NCBI GenBank assembly: GCA_009823505.1
Contig: VZQC01006595.1
Coordinates: forward strand, 186,001-250,000
DNA length: 64,000 bases
Reading direction: 5' to 3'
DNA from: Rhizomys pruinosus
Lineage: Eukaryota > Chordata > Mammalia > Rodentia > Spalacidae
Both the position numbers and the translations under genes were made by a program. Every line of letters begins with the position of its first letter. Positions within the stretch are counted from its first letter, which is position 1. The notes under the pieces were generated by a model. It was not told the DNA's origin. It made no database searches and saw nothing but the letters and a program-made list of their open reading frames with translations. Positions 55,268 through 64,000 of this stretch are shown piece after piece.

Positions 55268-55487
55268 CAGGCCTTCCTTCCTTCCTTCCTTCCTTCCTTC
55301 CTTCCTTCCTTCCTTCCTTCCTTCCTTCCTTCCTTCCTTCCATCCATCCATCTGAGACAGGGTCTCTGCAGCCCCAGCTGTCCCGGAACTTACTTTGTAG
55401 ACCAGGCTGGCTTTGAACTCACACAGATCCACCTGCCTCCTGCCTCCCGAGTGCTGGGATTAAAGGGTGGTGTCACCACGCCTAGCT
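55268..55487 (-). repeat. (TTCC)n microsatellite and B1 SINE
   Basis: About 18 TTCC units with three CATC units (55268-55352), then a reverse B1 (gagacagggtctctgcagcc to caccacgcctagc). Confidence 0.93.
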
Positions 55488-55990
55488 TCAGGCCCTATTT
55501 CTTGAGTATCTACTATGTTCTGGACCTAGAGTTGCCAACCTGCTTAGCAACAGAGAGGTGGCATTGGTCTGCCCATACTATCAAGGAGGCACTCAATGGC
55601 CAGAGAGGTGCTGTGAGTTACCCTGGACCATGCGGTGGCTGAGCCAGGGCTCAGCATTCTCGTGGTACGCACCTACTCCCACTGCCGTGCTCCAGTCTAG
55701 GGTTCCCTGTCCCTACTCTCTGGCTTTCCTTCCCTCTCCTGGATCCCTGCTTAAAGAGCCAGGGGCCTTGCAGGTCCTCCTGGACCATAAGAGACAAAAT
55801 GAGCACCACTGACTGTTCATTTGGGACCTGGGGAAGCCCAACTTTTCCCTTCCCAGCACCCCTCCCTTTTGGGGCTCCCTCTGCAGGTTTATGTGGGGCA
55901 GAGAATCAGGTTAATGGAATTTGGGCTGCCTCTGGCTAAGGGATGGCTAGGCCTCCTCTGGAAGCCATTGTGGTCAGCTCTGGGTTTCTT

Positions 55991-56224
55991 TTTTTTTTTT
56001 TTTTTTTGTATGTGTATGAGTGTACTGTCTGCTTGTAGGTTTGTGCACCCATGTCGTGCAATGCCGCGGAGGTCAGAAGAGGGTGTCGGATTCCTCCGGA
56101 ACTGGAGTTCTCCTGGAATTGGAGTTACAGACGGTTCTCGGCCGCCATGTGGGTGCTGGGGATCGAACCCGGGTCCTCTATAAGAGCGGTCGGCGCTCTT
56201 AACCGCTAGGCCATCTCTCCAGCC
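55991..56224 (-). repeat. young B2 SINE with target-site duplication
   Basis: T run then full reverse B2 with intact CpGs and the internal duplication. Flanks cagctctgggtttct (55976) and cagctctgagtttct (56225) differ at one base. Confidence 0.95.
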
Positions 56225-57069
56225 CAGCTCTGAGTTTCTAGATGGACTAACACAGCCCATCCTGAGCCTTGGAGGGCACAGAAAGACTAGACTTTTGTCA
56301 CTTCCTGGAGCCCAGGGAGGCATCAGTAAAAAGCCACCAGGGATCCTGGACTGTACACTCACTCTGGACCTTGTCCTTCAATTATTTCAGTCAGTGACTC
56401 TCGCTGTCTGTGAGAACACAGCATGGCCCCCTGACTCAGGTTCTGGGGCCACAGTTTCTCCATCTGTGAGGTGGAAATAACAGTGGTCTCCTATGTGGGC
56501 AGTGTGGGGTGTAGTCCCTCTGGGGCCTGGCAGGTCTTCTGGCTCACAGCAGGAACTCCACATTTGGAGCAAATAACTATGTTATGCCTACAACTGAGCT
56601 TCTGTAGCACACACACACTGGCACTTCTGGGGGTGACTTGGGGTGGGGAGGTAGCAGGGTGCAGTGACTCCCCATCCCAATTTTGGGTTTGGATCTAGTG
56701 CTCAATTATGTCCCTCAATCTGTAAGACTCTGTAAGGCACCTAAGGGAATGGCTTCACTTGCTCCCAGCCTCACCCAGCCTGCCACTTCCCCTAACCTTC
56801 GCGGGTACCACCAGGCCATAGACAGAGTGAAGAGGTGGCCTGTGGGGACTGAGGGAGCTTTGGGGGCATGTTCTGCCTTGGCATCCCATGGGTCAGACTT
56901 GTACACTGGGCTTCACACTTCACGGCTGACACTGAACCTGACCCGCCTTCCTTCCCTGGTGTCTCTGCTCTGGGCACCCAGACAACCTGGCATCCCGGCT
57001 CTGAGAACTTGGCAGGAGCTTCTGGACCTCTGTTATCCCACCAGGAAGATGCAGCCCAGATGCTTCCTT
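56225..57069. other. mostly unique intron 3 sequence with one MIR
   Basis: Forward MIR core at about 56390-56490 (ggccacagtttctccatctg). Remainder unassigned. Confidence 0.5.
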
Positions 57070-57822
57070 TGTACATATGTCCGTGTGTGTGCAGGCATGA
57101 TGCAGGTGTGTGTGTAGAGGATGTGTGAGGTGCATGTGTGTACATGTGTATGTGCAGAGGTATGTGTATGGACGTGTGTGCAGGTGCATGGGGTGTATGG
57201 AGGTGTGTATATACATTTAAGGGTGTGCACATACAGAGGTATGTTTGTAGGTGTATGTATACATGCAGGTATCTATATGTGCTTGTATGTATGCATGCAT
57301 GTGTGCATGTGACCATATAGAAGTATGTGTGTAGAAGTGTATGTGTGTACGTATATAGGTGCATGTCCAGGTGTACAAAGGTGTGCAGTGTATGTGTGTG
57401 TGTGTAAGTATGAAGGTGTGTGCATTTGTGTGGACCATGCAAAAATGAGTGTGTCTATATGTGCAGAGGCATGTGTTTGTGAAGGTGTATGTGAGCATGC
57501 ATTTGTGTGCATCTTAAAAAGGTGTGTGAGTATGTGAGTGTAGAGGAATGGATGTGGTTTCTTAGATGCCATCCACCTGGTTTTCGTTTGTTTTGATACA
57601 GGGTCTCTTACTGATGTGGAGGTCACCAAGTTGGGCCAGGCTGGCCACCAGCCAGTGAGCTCCAGTCACCAGCTGTCCCCACCCTCTGGCCTTCCTTGCT
57701 CCAGTCCCTGCTCCCCAACACTGGGTTATAAGTGCACGCCATCACGCCTGGCTTTTCTTTAAGTGGGGGTTCTGAGGACGGAACTCAGGCAAGCATTTGC
57801 TAACTGAGCCATCTCTAGTCCA
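57070..57822 (-). repeat. degenerate GT tract joined to B3/RSINE-type SINE
   Basis: About 490 bp of gtgtatgt-type sequence leads into ttgatacagggtctcttact, then cacgccatcacgcctggctt and tgctaactgagccatctcta. The order is that of the old SINE in reverse with an expanded tail. Confidence 0.75.
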
Positions 57823-57920
57823 TGGACAAATGTTCCTTACTGATTCTGGCATAAGGGAACAAGTGTGGATTTTGGAGCCTAATAGGGACCTGGACATCTG
57901 TTTCCTTGTGCTGGCCTGAT

Positions 57921-58027
57921 GGTGTGTGTGTGTATGTGAGTGTATATGTGTGTATGTGTGTATATGTATGTGTATGTGTGTGTATATGTGTGTATATGCA
58001 TGTGTGTGTGTGAGTTTGTGTGTGTTA
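57921..58027. repeat. (GT)n/(GTAT)n microsatellite
   Basis: About 105 bp of gtgtgtatat variants. A probable reverse MIR follows at 58030-58110 (agagactaaggcttagagag). Confidence 0.93.
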
Positions 58028-58201
58028 TAAGCTCCATGTTACAGGTGGAGAGACTAAGGCTTAGAGAGGTGATGTCATTTGCCCAATCCTTTGGCAGTAC
58101 AGGGCCAACCCATCTGGTCCTTCCCTGTGTGCGTGGCCTCTGGCCCTGAACAGACATTTGTGGAGACAGAGCAGAATTGCGGCATTCTGGGTTCCCTTGT
58201 G

Positions 58202-58367
58202 TTTTTTGTTTTTTTTTTTTTTTTGGTCTTTTTGAGACAGGGTCTCCTTGTAGCCTCAGCTGTCCTGGAACTCACTCCGTAGACCAGGCTGGCCTTGAAC
58301 TCACAAAGATCCACCTGCCTCTGCCTCCCAAGTGCTAGGATTAAAGGCGTGCGCCACCACGCCCGGC
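58202..58367 (-). repeat. B1 SINE with 9-bp target-site duplication
   Basis: Reverse B1 with intact CpGs (gcgtgcgccaccacgcccgg), flanked by tcccttgtg at 58193-58201 and 58368-58376. Confidence 0.95.
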
Positions 58368-58376
58368 TCCCTTGTG

Positions 58377-59456
58377 GTTTCTTTTAGTATCTGAGATTCC
58401 CCTGTCCCTCCCTTCAGCACTGGGTGTCTGCTGCCAGTCTCTGTGGACAGAAGCCACGTGGCCAGCTCCCATCTGCCACCTTTTGTGTTTCCAGTGCCCA
58501 TCCCAGGACTGATCCATGTGGCCTGGGAAGAAATGAGCAGTTCCTGTTCCTACCAGAAGGGAAAGTAAACTATAAGCCACCTTCCTCCCACCAGCCAAGG
58601 TCAGGTGTAGCCATGGCTCCCCTTGTGACCTTCCCGTCCCAGTCCTGTAGCCTGGTTGTAGCCTCTCTCGGCCTCTCAACCCTTAACATTCTGCTGCTGT
58701 CTGCCCTTCTCAATGCTAGGAAGCAGCTCCCAACGATCCCTGAACGTGTCCCGGAACGGCCAGCTTTGAGCCTCTTCTGCTTCTTCCCTGGCCAGCAATG
58801 ACCTCACCACCATCACTGAGTTCTCCTCTAAGGAGGCCTCCAGGATGCCCTGGCCATTCTCTGACCCCAGAGCACTGTCCCCACACCCCCAAATGGTCTC
58901 ATCACTCTGCTCTTTAGAGCAAGGCTCAGACTTCATTCATGTCCATCTCCCCATACCCAGAATATACTCCGACTCCGCAAAGGCGACCTGAGAATGACAA
59001 CTGACCAAGGAGACAAATGACTGAAGGAGCAAGTGAAAGTCAGCATGGCCGCCTGTGCAGCAGACAGAGAGGAGGGAGGGAACGGAGGCGGGGCCATGAA
59101 TCTTTGGGGGTCATACACCCAGGGCCCTCACAGAGGCCCCTCACACCCTGGCTAGGAATCTGGGTGGGACTTCAGGCTTCTGCTCATGATGGGAGCCAGG
59201 ACCAGCACCTGCAGACCCAACAGGCCCCTCAGGCATGCTTCACAGAGCAACCTGCTGACCTGCTGGGCCTCTCCTCCTGGGTGTGCGGAGGGCAGAAAGG
59301 GACCAAGAACAGGCCCAGGCAAAGGCACTGAGTTCCCTGCCAAGACTGCAGGGCTGGTGGGTCCTGTAGGTCCTGCCTCCTCCCCGGCTGCCAAGAGGAC
59401 CTGACTTGGATGCATTGTGTGTTCCACACAGCGTCTGACACATAACATAGGGCATT
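58377..59456. other. apparently unique intron 3 sequence
   Basis: No SINE or EphB2 exon was recognised in 1.1 kb. Confidence 0.45.
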
Positions 59457-59845
59457 TTTGTTTTTTGAGACAGGGTCTCATGTAGCCTAGGTTGGCTGGC
59501 CTTGAACTCATGTAACAGAGAAAAACCTTGAAATCCTGATCCTTCTGCCTACACGGTCAGAGGGTACACATGTAAGAAGCTGGGTCCTGTGGGGAGCCAC
59601 TATAGCCCTGGATCTGGGGGTGCAGAGACTGGCAGATTCTGGCGGCTCCCTGGCCAGCCAGCTTAGCCAAAATGGTGAGAGTTCTGGTTCAGTGAGAACC
59701 CCTATCTCATAAAATAAGGTGGAGAGCATTTGAGGAAGACGCTTGGCTTCAAGTTCTGGCCTCTACCTGTACCTGCATGTACTGGGGTGTTCCACACAAC
59801 CCACACAATCTCCCCACCCCCTACACCTACACACACAAAGAAATA
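59457..59845. repeat. B1 relic (minus) and B3/RSINE tail (plus)
   Basis: 59457-59556 is a reverse B1 relic (ttttgagacagggtctcatg). 59655-59845 reads gttcagtgagaacccctatc, aaggtggagagcatttgagg, then a CA-rich end, the forward tail of the old SINE. Confidence 0.6.
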
Positions 59846-59944
59846 CTCTTCGATTCTTGATTCTGACATTTGAAATGACACCACTAACTCCTGCCTCTAA
59901 GTCAATGAGAGTATATCCTGTGTGCGCCGTTTCAGAACAGTTGG

Positions 59945-60200
59945 TTCACAGTTCTGTAACTATAACATTTTCAAATTCCTGCTTATAAGCTACCATTTTA
60001 ATAATCTGTGGTTGTAAAATTCTCTAATTCTATGATTATGACCTTTTTACACTTACGACCTTCTCAAACTCTTGCTTCATCTTCCACAAGCCTCTGTGAT
60101 TACACAGCATTCTGTAATTCCATGATTACAACCTTTTCAGGCCTGTAACGTTCGAACCTTCTTGTTTGGCTGTGATTTTAACACTTTACAACTCTGTTAC
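59945..60200. repeat. degenerate tandem repeat, about 90-100 bp period
   Basis: attctctaattctatgatta (60021) and attctgtaattccatgatta (60109) are near-identical. Related ctgtaac/acctt...aaactcttgctt blocks recur at about 59951, 60057 and 60141, giving roughly 2.5 diverged AT-rich copies. The family is not recognised. Confidence 0.6.
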
Positions 60201-60695
60201 CAGAACAGGCGATGACAGCCTGGGCTGTCTGACTTGTCACATCCCTGTGCCAGCCCTGGGCTGCAGGGAGGTCCCATGGGATCCAGGACTGCGACAAAGT
60301 CCTGCTGGCTCTCCCAGCCAGGGCCCTCAGGCTTCCTTCTGTTGGAATGAGGACAGGGTTGGTGAATCCTCGCCACAGCAGGTGTGGAGGAGGGCTGGGG
60401 TATGGGGGAGAGGTCCTGGGGCTCCTGGGGTGTGCCTATATGCTTCTTGCCTGTCTGTTGGGTGATTGGCTAAAGCCGAGGCAGTAGCAGGTTATTTCTT
60501 CCACTCAGGTCCAGCAGATGCAGGCACACCTGCTGAGCCCCAGGTTAGTACAGGCCTGCCACCACAGTCTCCAAAGCCCTGCCCATCTCAGCTCCTGTTA
60601 TGCCTTGGCTCTAGGCATTGATACAGATGTGGAACAACAATCATGACCTGGGCAGCCAGCCCAGCCTAGAAGGGGCTAAGAGGTGTGGCTGGCTG

Positions 60696-60813
60696 GGGTC
60701 CAGGCTAGGAGGCAGAAGCCCACCCTCGGGTCCAGGCTAGGAGGCAGAAGCCCACCTGGGGTCCAGGCTAGGAGGCAGAAGCCCACCCTCGGGTCCAGGC
60801 TAGGAGGCAGAAG
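60696..60813. repeat. 31-32 bp minisatellite, four copies
   Basis: gggtccaggctaggaggcag begins at 60696, 60728, 60759 and 60791. Alternate copies are spaced 32, 31 and 32 bp and carry cccaccctc or cccacctg ends, so a two-unit higher-order pattern is visible. Confidence 0.95.
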
Positions 60814-60884
60814 GGAGTGCTTGGCCTTTCTGCTGTAAAATGATGGTCTTGACTTAGATCTCATCAAAAGTGGCCCCTTGGGCC

Positions 60885-61070
60885 TACAGGATGGATGAGA
60901 GGGTAAAGGGGCCTGCTGAGCAAGCCTGGTGACCTGAGTTCAATCCCTTAAACCCGTGTAAGGGAGGAGAGAACTGACTCCACCAAGTCGTCTTCTGACT
61001 TTCACACAAATGATGATGTGAGCATGCCTCCTACACACATCATGCACGCACACATCAATAATAATAATTT
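60885..61070 (+). repeat. B3 SINE
   Basis: gatgagagggtaaaggggcc, agcctggtgacctgagttca and ctccaccaagtcgtcttctg are B3 motifs, with an A/T-rich tail. Confidence 0.75.
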
Positions 61071-61097
61071 TTCAAAGTGCTCTCCTGAGCCACTCTT

Positions 61098-61200
61098 CAC
61101 AGCACATGCTTGAAATCTCAGCACTGAGGAGGCCGAGGGAGAAGAATCAGGGTTGGAGACAGCCTGGGCTAGCTACGTAGTAAGTTCCTATGCCAAAACA
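61098..61200 (+). repeat. B1/B4-type relic
   Basis: gcacatgcttgaaatctcag followed by cagcctgggctagctacgta. Confidence 0.6.
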
Positions 61201-62065
61201 AGAAGAGAGTTGTGGGGGGGGAGGAGAAAGTATCCTCTTTCTGCACCAGCCAGGCCACACCTCTCTCTGGGTCTGCCTGGGGGGGGGGGGGGTCCTGATG
61301 TAGTAAGTGGATGGGGAAACCCCATGGACAAGATTAGAGGAAACTTTGATCACCTTGTGGTCCATTCTTTCTACAGAAGCCTGAGTACCATCACACTGTC
61401 TCCCGGCCGGAGTGAGAGTGCAGAGAAAGGAGAGACGGAGTGTCTCACAGGCGAGCTCCCAATCACAGAGTTAGGGCTCTTCCAATCCCACACAGGGTGC
61501 ATATGGGGGCTCCAGTGTCCCACCACCACCATCGCCGACAGTGGCTCATTTTACTGAGCTCTCGGTGTGTCCCACATTTCACTGCAGCCCCTCCTGGAAG
61601 TCCTCTGTGTCCCTGTGGTAGGGCCTAAAGGGCTGCTTTTGTCAAGAGCATCAACTCTTGACTAGGGCCTGTGGAGCATGACAGGGTAGTTAAGAGGGAG
61701 GTAAACGTCCAACTCCATGTTGTACCTGCCTGCCTCTCTCCTCCAGCCACCACAGTCCTGATGGAGGAAGATCTTGTAGCAAGAGTGGAGGGGAACTTCT
61801 CAGGTAGCAGGGACCAACCACGGGACATAGCGAAGCAGCCTGCAGTACGGCCAAGTCAAGCCACTGGGCTTCTGGTCCTCGATCTGGGTGTCCATGTAGC
61901 GTCCCACAGACAGAGCTAAGGACACCCCGCTGGATACCCTTTTCTGCTTGATTTGGGGACAAGTGGCCCAACCTGATTTGTTGGGACCCTTTAGTGGGGC
62001 CTCAAACCTAGGACTCTGGTTAACAGTCCAGTGACAAAATCAAGGGCTCAAGAGATGAAGCCCAG

Positions 62066-62214
62066 GTGGGCTTGATGACATTTACCTGTAATCTTAGCAC
62101 TTGAAAGGTGGTGAGAGGAAGATCAGGAGTTCAAGGTCATCCTTGGCTACATAGTAACTACACAGTGAGACTCTGTCTCAAATATATATATATGTGTGTG
62201 TGTGTGTGTATGTG
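62066..62214 (+). repeat. B1/B4-type SINE with (TA)n(TG)n tail
   Basis: ttacctgtaatcttagcact, catccttggctacatagtaa and gagactctgtctcaaatata. The tail has become TA then TG dinucleotides. Confidence 0.75.
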
Positions 62215-63864
62215 TATGTATATTTCTCAAAAATATATTTATTTTTTAAAGAGCCCAGAATTCTCAGCTGGTTAGGAGACATGGGCATTCAGACAAATCC
62301 ACTGCTATCTGAAACTAGGTCATAGGTGAGCCTGGTACCCAGACTCTGGCTAAGAACTCCTCTGTAGGGACAAGGGCAGGAATAAGGAGGCCAGGACACA
62401 GAGATTAAGGCAATGCCTAGTTCTGTCACAAACACAGACGAAGGAGCCTGGGGCTCCTGGGATAGACAGCCATGTCTGTCAGGTAGTGTGTGCAGGGAAT
62501 TCAAGAGGAGGAGGCAAAGATGGGGTCTCCCCCTCCCTGCTCCAGCCAGCACTGGAATCCCATACTCATTTACTAAGAATTTCAGGAAAAACTGGTTGGC
62601 TCAGGTGGACTAGAGAGAGAGGTCAACTGAAGGTCAAAACCAGGGGGAGGGGGGAGGGGACACCAGAGAGGGTCTGTTTCAATCCCCAACCTGGGGTTCA
62701 GATCTTTGTTGGTCTAGGGGAGCAGAAATGTATGCAATGTTGGAGGAATTCGATATCCTGGGGGTAGTACACATATTGGCCCTTCCCCAAGCTAGACAAG
62801 GCTGGGCCCCTCCCAAAGGGTACTCTGTCACAGACCTGCGAGGCTGCCTTCCTCCGCAGAACTGAGGGGGATGGCAGGGAGGTGAGGCTGCTCCCCTCCT
62901 AGGTGTCCCCTGGAAAGCACCAGGCTGTACAACTGGCCACCAATTGCACCGATCACCAAATCTAAACATAAATTGGATTCTCCTAGGCTTCCTGCACCCG
63001 AGAATACACTCGAGGCCCCTGCCCGTGTGGGATAAGGTAGAAGGTGGGCCTCAGACAACAAACACACCCAAAGTCCAAGGCTCTGGGGAGAGGGAGTGTA
63101 GACGCCACCCAGAGTCTGTCATCCACACTGGTCAGCCATGTCTGTGGAAGCCTCTCAGAGTCTTCCTGGAGGAAGGCAGCCTCCTCACAGGCCTCCTGCT
63201 TCCTGCTTCCAATCCACCCATCCCTGCCAATCACCTGATCATGCCTCCCTCTGGCTCCAAGCCCTGCTGGGACTTCCTAGTGCCCTTGGGGTTACAGCTG
63301 AATATTTTGGCTAGCATGCCAGCCTCAGAGGGGCTCGCTCATCACTGAGTCCTCCTCGCACCCTTGCCTGCCTCTCTCAGCCTCTCTGGGTCAGGCTACC
63401 TGTCAGCCTCCCCTCGGGGACCCTCACTTGGCTGCCTTGTGGCTGATGGAGCGTGCTTTGTGTACTTTCCCACTTGAAGGGCTCTGCTAGTCCAAGTGGC
63501 CACAGCATCCTTGTGGGAAAGTCAGAGAGGCCTCGACTGCTGTGGGTAGCTATGTGTCCACCTGCTTCATCTTCCGGCTCCAGACGTAGGGTCCGCTGAA
63601 CCAGTGGTACGTACCCCTGTCCAGTCCTGTGGACCTCTGGCTAGGGTAAAATGTGGGCTCAGGGAGGATGAGGGACTCAGAGGAAGAAGCAGGACTCTAC
63701 CTGGCTTGTCTATCCTGAGTCCTGCCTATGGCTCCTTACAACTTCTTTCAGACAGGTCCCGTCCCAGCCCTCTCATCTTGGGACTGAAGAGTAGCTACCA
63801 GCATCTTTTCTACATGAACCACAAGGGAAGTTAGCTGTGTGTGCAGATTACAAGGCAGCCCCAT
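62215..63864. other. apparently unique intron 3 sequence
   Basis: No rodent SINE and no exon were recognised in 1.65 kb. No simple repeat of note. Confidence 0.5.
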
Positions 63865-63990
63865 TTCACAGGCTCAGAGAGGCCAAGTTCTTTTCTCAAG
63901 GTCTCACAGCTCCAGAGTCAAGCACTGGAATATGATTTCAGGTCTTTCTCAACCAGAGTCCATGTCTGGATAACATGATCTGTTAGTGGA
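63865..63990 (-). repeat. MIR fragment
   Basis: ttcacaggctcagagaggcc, ttctcaaggtctcacagctc and aaccagagtccatgtctg give a reverse MIR. Confidence 0.8.
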
Positions 63991-64000
63991 ATCTCCCTGA

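Larger units (their letters stand above)
23355..64000 (-). other. Ephb2: Ephb2 intron 3 (3' part; continues past the window)
   Basis: At least 40.6 kb lies upstream of exon 4 in transcript direction with no coding exon. I looked for the long ligand-binding exon that precedes exon 4 in Eph genes and found no trace on either strand, so the window ends inside this intron. The content is rodent SINEs, MIR fragments, one L1M 3' end, microsatellites and repeat-poor blocks, listed separately. The 3' splice site is ctctccag at 23355-23362 as read on the minus strand. Confidence 0.9.

Noticed and set aside
60676..60867. Minus-strand frame with repeated LDPRVGFCLLAW
   Set aside because: It is the translation of the 31-32 bp minisatellite; no start context or other evidence.
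23355..64000. Ephb2 ligand-binding exon expected upstream of exon 4
   Set aside because: No stretch on the minus strand encodes recognisable ephrin-binding domain sequence, so the exon must lie beyond base 64000.

Overview
This is mammalian nuclear DNA from a rodent, almost certainly a muroid or close relative. It is the interior of one large gene read on the minus strand. The rodent call rests on dozens of B1, B2, B3, B4/ID and related SINEs. The B2 copies carry a 3' module that does not match the mouse or rat B2 consensus as I remember it, so Mus and Rattus look unlikely; I cannot name the species.

The gene is Ephb2, the EphB2 receptor tyrosine kinase. Three consecutive coding exons are present: exon 4 (23199-23354, cysteine-rich/EGF-like part), exon 5 (21395-21730, first fibronectin III domain) and exon 6 (6702-6826, first half of the second fibronectin III domain). 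Exon numbers follow the usual mammalian Eph gene layout. Their lengths (156, 336, 125 bp), phases (1-1, 1-1, 1-0), AG/GT boundaries and peptides agree, and the three join into one continuous reading frame. The ligand-binding exon upstream and the remaining FNIII, transmembrane, kinase, SAM and PDZ-ligand exons downstream lie outside the window.

Layout in + coordinates, opposite to transcription: 1-6701 part of intron 6; 6702-6826 exon 6; 6827-21394 intron 5 (14.6 kb); 21395-21730 exon 5; 21731-23198 intron 4 (1.5 kb); 23199-23354 exon 4; 23355-64000 part of intron 3 (at least 40.6 kb). No other protein-coding gene, rRNA, tRNA gene or CRISPR array is supported. The introns hold SINEs (many with target-site duplications), ancient MIR pieces, one L1M-type 3' end, long degenerate CA/GT tracts, other microsatellites and a few tandem duplications.

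I found no undescribed multi-gene system. The observations most worth checking are: an exon 6 donor with weak consensus whose read-through stays open to a stop followed by AATAAA (possible soluble receptor form); an 18-nt match, antisense to exon 4, to what I remember as human miR-4253; a (CA)-rich RNA tract just upstream of exon 5; a G-quadruplex-prone pre-mRNA segment in intron 5; a B2-head/B1 chimeric SINE between one target-site duplication; an orphan poly(A) insertion; a highly degenerate tandem repeat near 60 kb; and repeat-free AT-rich blocks in intron 3 that could be enhancers.
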